Positions 1 to 5,608 of a stretch of 5,989 bases of DNA are shown here, one piece after another (the first letter of the stretch is position 1; each line of letters begins with the position of its first letter). Made by a program: the position numbers and the translations under genes. Location: assembly GCA_017538685.1 (NCBI GenBank), contig JAFYIK010000217.1, forward strand, positions 1-5,989, given 5' to 3'. The notes beneath the pieces were generated by a model. That model was not told the origin of the DNA and ran no database searches. It saw only the letters and a list, made by a program, of their open reading frames with translations. This DNA comes from Bacteroidales bacterium. GTDB taxonomy: Bacteria; Bacteroidota; Bacteroidia; Bacteroidales; UBA932.

Positions 1-230
1 AACGAACCGACCTCGCGATAAAGCCCCTGGTCTATGGTCCAGCCTATGATGACCTTGCGCACCGGAATCATCCGGGAAACGGAGTCAATCCGCGCAACGA
101 TCTGCTCCGCAGTATAATCCGGCGAATGCCAGCCGCCCAGCGAGACCTGGACGATGTAACCGGGGGCTTCCGTGCGCGTGCCGCAGGAAACCAGGGCGAG
201 AATGCTAAGTAGGATTAGGATTCTTTTCAT
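1..230 (-). CDS. Putative lipoprotein of unknown function, N-terminal part only (cut by left edge)
   Basis: The frame reads leftwards from an ATG at 230 and stays open for 76 codons to the window edge. The protein starts MKRILILLSILALVSCGT: two basic residues, a hydrophobic core and a lipobox (LVSC) with the lipidated cysteine at residue 16. It should therefore be a signal peptidase II lipoprotein anchored in the inner or outer membrane. The mature part begins with a likely beta strand (YIVQVSLGGWH), then a helix with alternating charged and hydrophobic residues, then a second strand (KVIIGWTID). That order would fit the start of a beta/alpha barrel, as in some glycosidase-like lipoproteins, but too little is present to assign a family. 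It is transcribed divergently from the polysaccharide gene at 308, and a TAnnTTTG box lies only 6 bp before its start. I am confident that it is a real gene; its function is unknown. Confidence 0.8.
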   Translation of the reverse strand, partial: MKRILILLSILALVSCGTRTEAPGYIVQVSLGGWHSPDYTAEQIVARIDSVSRMIPVRKVIIGWTIDQGLYREVGS

Positions 231-236
231 AGCTGA

Positions 237-244
237 CAAAGGTA
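237..244 (-). promoter_or_regulatory. Bacteroidota-type -7 promoter box for the left-edge lipoprotein
   Basis: On the minus strand the sequence is TACCTTTG, an exact match to the Bacteroidota -7 consensus TAnnTTTG. A T-rich TTTT lies 19 bp upstream (264-267), a fair position for the -33 element. The box ends 6 bp before the ATG at 230, so transcription would begin at or next to the start codon and leave almost no leader. Confidence 0.55.
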
Positions 245-251
245 GCACAGA

Positions 252-283
252 TTTCCATATATGAAAACTTCTTCTTAACTTTC
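252..283 (+). promoter_or_regulatory. Possible promoter for the polysaccharide gene at 308
   Basis: TAACTTTC at 276-283 differs from TAnnTTTG only in the last base. TTTC at 252-255 lies 20 bp upstream, the spacing expected for a -33 element. Transcription would start near 288-291, giving a leader of about 18 nt. There is no Shine-Dalgarno sequence before the ATG, which is normal in Bacteroidota. This is weaker than the boxes at 237, 5573 and 5594. Confidence 0.35.
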
Positions 284-307
284 GGAGAATTTCAAAAGAT
301 TTTTGAT

Positions 308-2302
308 ATGACTACTATAGAGAAGGGGAGATTGGCGAGGAGATTGTCAAGTTGGTTCTTCAGTAAGAAGGTCTTCCCTTACTGGTGCATCGTCTTGATG
401 GACACTGTGATAGTGTTCGCATCGTGCGTATTCTCGTTCTGGGTGTCCAAGAGGACGGCAGTTATGATGGAGAATCATCTCTATGTCCTGTACACCGCTT
501 TGATGTACGCTCTGCTCAGCTGGGTGGGAGCGCGCATTTTCCGCACATATTCGGGCGTTGTCCGCTACAGCAGCTTCATAGACCTGATGAAGGTCGCATA
601 TGCGAATATGCTGTCTTTGGCGATTGCCATCGGTGCGATGTTCCTGTTCAAGTGGCTTGACGTGCCCCAGCTCAGCGCTCTGACGCTGATTGAGACGGTG
701 GCCGGTTTCCTGGTAGCGATTCTCTTTCAATGGGGAATGCGAGTGGCCGTCAAGTCGGTGTTCGACACCGCAAATGCGGATGCGCTGGCTATGCCGGTGC
801 TTATCTATGGCGCCCTCACGGGCGGCGTGGGTGTGGCCAAGGGCATCAGGGCGCAGAATCCCGCGAGGTACGAGCTGCGCGGTTTCATAACCCACGAACA
901 TAAGATCAAGGATATGCGATTGATGGGCGTGCCCGTGTACACCCTCGACCAGGATATAGCCGCCATCGTCAGGAAGGAAGGTATACGTGGCGTGATCGTG
1001 AGCCCGCTGAGGGTGGATGAGTTCCGCCGCAACCAGAAGATTCAGGATATCCTCATCGGCGAGGGCTGCAAGATCTATATGGGTCAGGAAGCCCGCGAGG
1101 CCAGCGTCAAGAACGGCGAGCTCAGCCCCGAGGATGTGGAAGGCCTGCAGATCAAGGAGGTGAGCGTGGAGGATCTCCTTCCGCGCCAGCAGATCCGTGT
1201 GGATATGAAGTCGGTGGGCGAGCAGCTTGCCGGCAAGCGCGTGCTCATCACCGGTTCGGCCGGCTCGATAGGCTCGGAAATCGTACGTCAGGTGGCCTCG
1301 TTCGGCCCTGCGAAGATGATGCTTATCGACCAGGCTGAGACCCCGCAGCACGACCTTAGGCTGATGATGGCCAAGGATTTCCCGAACGTGGATGCGCAGA
1401 TAGTCGTGACCAGTGTGGACCGCCGCACGCGTATGGAGCACATTTTCAGCGAGTTCCGGCCTGAGTACGTCTTCCACGCCGCGGCCTACAAACACGTCCC
1501 TATGATGGAGGACAACCCCAGCGAGGCAGTGCTGGACAATATCCAGGGAACCCGCATCCTGGCGGACCTCAGCGTAAAATACGGCGTGAGCAAGTTCGTG
1601 ATGATTTCGACGGACAAGGCCGTGAATCCGACCAACGTTATGGGCTGCTCGAAGCGTATCTGCGAAATCTATGTGCAGAGCCTGGACCGCAAACTCAAGA
1701 TGGAGGCGCTGTCGCAGTTCAAGAAGAAAGGCAAAGTCAACTATACCCAGTTCGTCACCACCCGTTTCGGAAATGTCCTCGGTTCGAACGGCTCCGTTAT
1801 TCCGCTTTTCCGCGAGCAGATAAAGAACGGCGGCCCCGTGACCGTCACAGACGAGAGGATAGTTCGCTTCTTTATGCTCATTCCAGAAGCCTGTAAGCTG
1901 GTGCTTGAGGCCGGAACGAAGGGTAACGGCGGCGAGATATTCGTCTTCGATATGGGTGAGCCCGTGAAGATCTCAGACCTTGCGAAGAGGATGATAGCGC
2001 TTTCCGGCGCCAAGAACGTGAAGATCGAGTATACCGGTCTCCGTGAGGGCGAAAAGCTCTACGAAGAGGTGCTTAACGAACTTGAAGGAACCAAGCCCAC
2101 CTTCCACGAAAAGATCCGTATTGCCCAGGTCCGCGAGTACGATTTCGACGAAGTCTGCAAGGCCGTAGATGAACTTGTGGAGATTTCCAAGAAGTACGAC
2201 AATATGGAGACTGTCCGCAAGATGAAGGAAATTGTCCCTGAATACAAGTCCAACAACTCGGTTTACGAAGTCCTGGATCACGAATCGGGGGGGGGCAAGT
2301 AA
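308..2302 (+). CDS. Membrane-anchored UDP-GlcNAc 4,6-dehydratase-type polysaccharide biosynthesis protein (WbpM/CapD family)
   Basis: Family enzymes use NAD(P)+ to convert UDP-GlcNAc to the 4-keto-6-deoxy sugar that leads to QuiNAc, FucNAc or bacillosamine for capsule, O-antigen or glycoprotein glycans. The 664-residue length fits the long, membrane-bound form. In order I see four hydrophobic segments (about residues 24-46, 56-78, 99-117, 121-147); a first Rossmann-like region (about 162-290); and the catalytic SDR domain from about 308, with the nucleotide-binding loop TGSAGSIGSE (315-324), HAAAYKHVPMME (390-401), STDKAVNPTNVMGCSKR (434-450) and RFGNVLGSNGSVIPLF (486-501). The catalytic Tyr of typical SDRs is Met (M445), with S434 and K449, as in the Ser-Met-Lys triad known for WbpM. 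The start at 308 gives the usual charged N-terminus before the first membrane segment. The gene ends with nine consecutive G just before the stop. The LEA-like gene follows 21 bp later, probably in the same transcript. The exact sugar product is inferred from the family. Confidence 0.93.
   Translation: MTTIEKGRLARRLSSWFFSKKVFPYWCIVLMDTVIVFASCVFSFWVSKRTAVMMENHLYVLYTALMYALLSWVGARIFRTYSGVVRYSSFIDLMKVAYANMLSLAIAIGAMFLFKWLDVPQLSALTLIETVAGFLVAILFQWGMRVAVKSVFDTANADALAMPVLIYGALTGGVGVAKGIRAQNPARYELRGFITHEHKIKDMRLMGVPVYTLDQDIAAIVRKEGIRGVIVSPLRVDEFRRNQKIQDILIGEGCKIYMGQEAREASVKNGELSPEDVEGLQIKEVSVEDLLPRQQIRVDMKSVGEQLAGKRVLITGSAGSIGSEIVRQVASFGPAKMMLIDQAETPQHDLRLMMAKDFPNVDAQIVVTSVDRRTRMEHIFSEFRPEYVFHAAAYKHVPMMEDNPSEAVLDNIQGTRILADLSVKYGVSKFVMISTDKAVNPTNVMGCSKRICEIYVQSLDRKLKMEALSQFKKKGKVNYTQFVTTRFGNVLGSNGSVIPLFREQIKNGGPVTVTDERIVRFFMLIPEACKLVLEAGTKGNGGEIFVFDMGEPVKISDLAKRMIALSGAKNVKIEYTGLREGEKLYEEVLNELEGTKPTFHEKIRIAQVREYDFDEVCKAVDELVEISKKYDNMETVRKMKEIVPEYKSNNSVYEVLDHESGGGK
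2287..2295 (+). repeat. Homopolymer run of nine G at the 3' end of the dehydratase gene
   Basis: Nine G in a row encode the Gly-Gly-Gly before the final Lys and the TAA stop. Losing one G would shift the end to a short tail, ASKRLEIS, stopping at the TAG at 2320-2322. Gaining one would give a tail ending QVNA at the TAG at 2308-2310. Either change touches only the C-terminus. The tract may be a slippage site, or simply a spot prone to sequencing error. Confidence 0.9.
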
Positions 2303-2323
2303 ACGCCTAGAAATCAGCTAGAT

Positions 2324-2791
2324 ATGAAAAAACTCTTCGCCATTGCCGCGGCCTTTGTGCTCGCGCTTTGCTTCGCCCCTGAGACCAATGCGGTCTCGAA
2401 GGGAGGAGTAACCGTTAATTCCTGGCAGGTAGTCAGCATCAGGCCGACTTCGTTCACCAGCGTGGACGGTGTGGTCTCGCTCAGCCTCACCAGCACACGC
2501 CGCAAGACCGTGATCACGGAAATCAGCGGCACGATCTACCGCAAAGACGGCCAGGCCTTCATAATCGGCACGGCGAACGATGTCACCATCCCGAAAGGGG
2601 AGAGCACAATTCAGATTACCGGCCACGGCTCGCTGATCTCCTATACCGCGCTTCTCTCGCTACTCGCCAATCCTTCGCTCAATCCGGCGGACTACACTAT
2701 GGATGTTCACTGCAAGGTAAAGACGGGCTACCGTCGGCCGCACGTCGTTGAAATGACCGGCGTGCCGATGAGCACCTTCCTCTCGAAATAG
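2324..2791 (+). CDS. Small secreted LEA type 2-like (LEA14/WHy-like) protein
   Basis: This 155-residue protein begins with a signal peptide (MKK, hydrophobic residues 4-18). A likely signal peptidase I cut follows TNA at residue 23. Cys16 lies in LALC, but the Leu before it argues against a lipobox. Residues 33-152 resemble the all-beta LEA14/WHy fold: a strand pair VSLSLTSTRRKTVITEISGTIYR split between residues 51 and 73, a turn KDGQ, then GTANDVTIPKGESTIQI (82-98) and a closing segment around YTMDVHCKVK (124-133). Small proteins of this pattern, many of them lipoproteins, are common in Bacteroidales. Their role is not well known; plant LEA14 proteins are linked to desiccation, but that should not be carried over. 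It starts 21 bp after the dehydratase stop on the same strand, so it is probably co-transcribed, and a strong hairpin follows. The gene is solid; the family call rests on pattern memory. Confidence 0.8.
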   Translation: MKKLFAIAAAFVLALCFAPETNAVSKGGVTVNSWQVVSIRPTSFTSVDGVVSLSLTSTRRKTVITEISGTIYRKDGQAFIIGTANDVTIPKGESTIQITGHGSLISYTALLSLLANPSLNPADYTMDVHCKVKTGYRRPHVVEMTGVPMSTFLSK

Positions 2792-2826
2792 TCGCATCCG
2801 CGCATACCCTCGGTAAGAACAACGAA

Positions 2827-2856
2827 CATACCCTCCTGGTTTTCCGGGAGGGTATG
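2827..2856. terminator. Strong hairpin between convergent genes, probable bidirectional terminator
   Basis: CATACCCTCCTGG (2827-2839) and CCGGGAGGGTATG (2844-2856) form a 13-bp stem with one G-T wobble and a TTTT loop. Four more pairs (AACG 2821-2824 with CGTT 2859-2862) extend it beyond a small internal loop. It lies 35 bp after the stop of the plus-strand gene and 18 bp after the stop of the minus-strand gene. The T tract on the plus strand is poor (TTT only). Read from the minus strand, the hairpin is preceded by TTTTT and followed by a moderately T-rich TTCGTTGTTCTT. Confidence 0.75.
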
Positions 2857-2874
2857 CACGTTTAGAGGAAAAAA

Positions 2875-3318
2875 CTAGTAGTTCTGAACGGTTGAGATCA
2901 CCGGGAACCAATCGCTCCAGTAATCATCCTGTTCTTCCACATCGATGTGCGTGCTGGCTTCGATTAGAATCGCGCGGGGGTGACCTGTCTTGTTCTCGGG
3001 GATAGTCACATAGAAGGTGTAGATCCTGTCGCCGTGATCATCATAATCTCTGATCACATCCTTAGGCTCTGCTGCCGGGCCTGCGATACCGTCGATGATA
3101 AGACGATAAACGAAGTCGAACTCGCGGTTGATAGTTTTCGTCTCATCGAACGGAACGAACTTGTACTGGATAGGATAATCGCCGCCGAAAGCGGATATAG
3201 TCCAGTCGATGGTGTCATCGTAGAACGCGGGTTTGTAGTACTCGTACTCGAAGTTGCACGAACTGAACACTCCCAGCGAGAGCGCCAGCGCCGAAATAAT
3301 TGCAAATATTCTTTTCAT
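2875..3318 (-). CDS. Small lipoprotein with a BACON-like beta-sandwich domain
   Basis: The 147-residue product starts MKRIFAIISALALSLGVFSSC: a lipoprotein signal with Cys21 as the probable lipidation site. The lipobox FSSC is slightly loose, as is often the case in Bacteroidota. The acidic and aromatic run NFEYEYY after the Cys might favour surface display, though it does not match an export signal clearly. From about residue 38 the pattern recalls BACON domains: DWTISAFGGDYPIQYKF (38-54), where Gly-Gly sits in the first strand, and later YTFYVTIPENKTGHPRAILI (100-119), with the typical Asn (109) and Arg (115) before the last strands. BACON domains are seen in Bacteroidota carbohydrate- or mucin-related surface proteins, but here there is no enzymatic partner domain. 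It begins 26 bp after the hppA stop on the same strand, so it is probably co-transcribed; a TAG-TTTTTG sequence at 3334-3342 might be its own weak promoter. The family call is moderate. Confidence 0.78.
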   Translation of the reverse strand: MKRIFAIISALALSLGVFSSCNFEYEYYKPAFYDDTIDWTISAFGGDYPIQYKFVPFDETKTINREFDFVYRLIIDGIAGPAAEPKDVIRDYDDHGDRIYTFYVTIPENKTGHPRAILIEASTHIDVEEQDDYWSDWFPVISTVQNY

Positions 3319-3344
3319 AACTAGCTAATTATTCAAAAACTATG

Positions 3345-5546
3345 CTAAAACAGCACGGTGACTCCCGCCATCACGATCGAGACCATACTCATCAACTTAA
3401 TGAGGATATTAAGCGAAGGTCCGGAAGTGTCCTTGAATGGGTCGCCGACAGTGTCTCCCACGACCGTTGCGTGGTGTGAAGCGGAGTTCTTTCCGCCGAA
3501 GTGGCCTTCCTCCACGTACTTCTTCGCGTTGTCCCAGGCACCGCCCGAGTTGGCGAGGAAGATGGCGAGGACGAAGCCCGCGCCGAGGCCGCCCGTCAGC
3601 AGGCCGATGACGCCGGCAGGTCCGAGCAGGATGCCAACGAGCATAGGCGCCACGATAGCGAGAACGCTGGGGAAGATCATCTCGTGCTGGGCAGCCTTGG
3701 TCGAAATGCGCACGCACGAAGTGTAGTCCGGGCGCTGCTTGCCTTCGAGGATACCGGCGATCTCGCGGAACTGGCGGCGGACTTCCACCACCATCTTGCT
3801 GGCCGCGCGTCCCACCGCGTTCATCGTGAGGCCGCAGAACAGGAACGCCATCATAGCGCCCACGAACACGCCCACGAGCACTTTCGGGTTCATCAGCGTG
3901 ATATCGTAGTAATTGACGATATCGGTTATGGAAGCGTTCACCGTCTCCACGGCGCGGTCTCCGAATTCGAGCACGGTCTTGCCGATGTGGCCGAGGCCGA
4001 TTTTGATTTCTTCGATGTACGAAGCGAGCAGCGCGAGGGCGGTCAGAGCGGCGGAGCCGATCGCGAAGCCCTTGCCGGTGGCGGCAGTGGTGTTTCCGAG
4101 CGAATCGAGGATGTCCGTCTTCTCACGCACGGACGGGTCCAGCTCGCTCATTTGTGCGTTGCCGCCGGCGTTGTCCGCGATGGGACCGTAGGCGTCAGTT
4201 GCGAGAGTGATGCCGAGCGTGCTGAGCATACCCACGGCGGCGATAGAGATGCCGTAGAGGCCGAGGCTGAGCGTGGACGGGCCGAAATGGAATCCGGTCG
4301 CGAAACCGTAGGCCAGCAGGATTGCGCAAGCGATCGTGATCACCGGGATGGCGGTCGAAATCATTCCAAGTCCAACTCCGCCGATTATGACGGTAGCGGG
4401 ACCGGTCTGCGAGCTCTCTGCAAGCTTCTGGGTGGGCTTATACGAGTGCGAGGTGTAGTATTCGGTGACCTTGCCGATGATCACGCCTGCGAGCAGACCG
4501 CTGATCACGGACAGCGACAGTCTCCACCATTCGGGCAGCCCGTTCTCGGCCTTGAAACCGAGGAGGTAGAAGACTCCGAAGGTGAGAGCGCCGATGAGGA
4601 CGGCTGCCAGGTTCGTGCCCACGCTGAGCGAGCGCAGCAGGTCCTTGAGCGACGCACCCTCTTTCGTGCGTACTGCAAAAATGCCGATGATGGACAGCGC
4701 TACGCCTATGGCGGCGATCAGCATCGGGGCCATGATCGCGCGCAGCTGCACGGCGGTGCCGGCCGAGAAGAACGCGGACGCGCCAAGGGCCATGGTGGCG
4801 AGGATCGAGCCGCAGTACGACTCGTACAGATCCGCGCCCATTCCGGCGACATCGCCCACATTGTCTCCGACGTTGTCCGCGATGGTCGCGGGGTTGCGCG
4901 GATCGTCCTCGGGGATGTCCTGCTCCACCTTTCCGACGATATCAGCGCCCACGTCGGCGGCCTTCGTGTAAATTCCGCCGCCCACACGGGCAAACAGCGC
5001 CTGCGTGCTAGCGCCCATGCCGAAGGTCAGCATGGTGGTGGTGATGACGACCAGCGTCTGAGCTTCGCTCGCCTCATGCACGAACGCATTCAGCACAATC
5101 CACCAGATGCTGATGTCCAGAAGGCCGAGGCCCACGACGGTCAGGCCCATCACGGCGCCGGAGCGGAACGCGAGTTTGAGGCCGCTGTTCAGCGAGCGCT
5201 GGGTGGCGTTGGCCGTCCTTGCCGAGGCGTATGTGGCTGTGCGCATGCCCACGTATCCTGCCAGACCGGAGAAGAAACCGCCGGTGAGGAATGCGAACGG
5301 CACCCAGGGATTCTGGATGTGCAGTCCGTACGCCAGGAACGCGAACAGAAGCGCCAGGATGATAAATACTACGATAACTACTTTGTACTGCTGCTTGAGA
5401 TAGGCCATTGCCCCTTCGCGCACATACTGTGCGATCTCTTTCATGGTCGGGGTGCCTTCGTCTTCTTTCTTCATCTGCTTGAAGAAGACGTACGCGAACA
5501 CTAACGCGATAATCGATGCAATCGGCACCAAATAGAACAGATTCAT
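3345..5546 (-). CDS. hppA: Membrane-integral K+-dependent ion-translocating pyrophosphatase
   Basis: This polytopic inner-membrane enzyme hydrolyses pyrophosphate and uses the energy to pump Na+ and/or H+ out of the cytoplasm. The 733 residues match the usual family length, and the many long hydrophobic stretches fit about 16 membrane helices. The active-site motifs are all present: DVGADIVGKVE (198-208); EDDPRNPATIADNVGDNVGD (213-232); DLYESY with Glu242 (239-244), where the gating carboxylate of K+-dependent forms sits; TDAYGPIADNAGGNAQM (450-466); and GDTVGDPFKDTSGPSLN (697-713). The sequence GNTTAATGKG (484-493) has Ala, not Lys, at the position that decides K+ need, which marks the K+-dependent class. 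T88, F92 and D144 may match residues reported as signatures of the Na+/H+ dual-pumping group in Bacteroides. The ATG at 5546 gives MNLFYLVPIA, a normal first helix; a TATATTTG promoter box lies 26 bp upstream. I see no damage or truncation. Confidence 0.97.
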   Translation of the reverse strand: MNLFYLVPIASIIALVFAYVFFKQMKKEDEGTPTMKEIAQYVREGAMAYLKQQYKVVIVVFIILALLFAFLAYGLHIQNPWVPFAFLTGGFFSGLAGYVGMRTATYASARTANATQRSLNSGLKLAFRSGAVMGLTVVGLGLLDISIWWIVLNAFVHEASEAQTLVVITTTMLTFGMGASTQALFARVGGGIYTKAADVGADIVGKVEQDIPEDDPRNPATIADNVGDNVGDVAGMGADLYESYCGSILATMALGASAFFSAGTAVQLRAIMAPMLIAAIGVALSIIGIFAVRTKEGASLKDLLRSLSVGTNLAAVLIGALTFGVFYLLGFKAENGLPEWWRLSLSVISGLLAGVIIGKVTEYYTSHSYKPTQKLAESSQTGPATVIIGGVGLGMISTAIPVITIACAILLAYGFATGFHFGPSTLSLGLYGISIAAVGMLSTLGITLATDAYGPIADNAGGNAQMSELDPSVREKTDILDSLGNTTAATGKGFAIGSAALTALALLASYIEEIKIGLGHIGKTVLEFGDRAVETVNASITDIVNYYDITLMNPKVLVGVFVGAMMAFLFCGLTMNAVGRAASKMVVEVRRQFREIAGILEGKQRPDYTSCVRISTKAAQHEMIFPSVLAIVAPMLVGILLGPAGVIGLLTGGLGAGFVLAIFLANSGGAWDNAKKYVEEGHFGGKNSASHHATVVGDTVGDPFKDTSGPSLNILIKLMSMVSIVMAGVTVLF

Positions 5547-5572
5547 ATACTCTCTTGTTAACTTATAGGGCG

Positions 5573-5580
5573 CAAATATA
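5573..5580 (-). promoter_or_regulatory. -7 promoter box of hppA
   Basis: The minus strand reads TATATTTG, an exact TAnnTTTG match. Transcription would begin near 5565-5569, giving a leader of about 20 nt before the ATG at 5546. No clear TTTG is found about 20 bp upstream; that place is occupied by the oppositely oriented box of the CYTH gene. Confidence 0.6.
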
Positions 5581-5593
5581 GCAATTATATTGT

Positions 5594-5601
5594 TATATTT
5601 G
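5594..5601 (+). promoter_or_regulatory. -7 promoter box of the CYTH gene
   Basis: TATATTTG on the plus strand matches TAnnTTTG exactly and ends 7 bp before the ATG at 5609. The transcript would therefore have almost no leader. The -33 element is not clear; its expected place overlaps the hppA box on the other strand. Confidence 0.55.
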
Positions 5602-5608
5602 TTCTACT

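Larger units (their letters stand above)
5573..5601. repeat. 29-bp near-perfect palindrome formed by two opposed promoter boxes
   Basis: CAAATATA at 5573-5580 mirrors TATATTTG at 5594-5601, and CAAT at 5582-5585 mirrors ATTG at 5589-5592, all around base 5587. Twelve of the 14 base pairs of symmetry hold. The breaks are 5581/5593 (G opposite T) and 5586/5588. The outer arms are the two -7 boxes themselves, so a dimeric regulator or sigma factor could act on both directions here. Confidence 0.8.

Noticed and set aside
347..1495. 382-codon open frame on the minus strand opposite the dehydratase gene
   Set aside because: It is antisense to the well-supported WbpM-type gene, and its His- and Arg-rich composition has no recognisable family.
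2339..2392. Lipobox in the LEA-like protein (LALC, Cys16)
   Set aside because: The residue before the cysteine is Leu, not Gly, Ala or Ser, and a good signal peptidase I site (TNA) follows at residue 23. It remains a minor alternative.
2660..2911. 83-codon minus-strand open frame spanning the terminator hairpin
   Set aside because: It overlaps the end of the LEA-like gene, the hairpin and the end of the BACON-like gene, and its sequence looks like a reverse reading of the LEA-like gene.
3319..3344. Independent promoter between hppA and the BACON-like lipoprotein
   Set aside because: The only candidate (TAG-TTTTTG, minus strand 3334-3342) has one base too many against TAnnTTTG and no upstream element; read-through from hppA is the simpler view.
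3501..5504. 667-codon open frame on the plus strand opposite hppA
   Set aside because: It lies fully antisense to an hppA whose every catalytic motif is intact. Its protein is rich in His, Arg, Glu, Asp and Ala with no domain or membrane pattern, as expected from reading GC-biased codons backwards.
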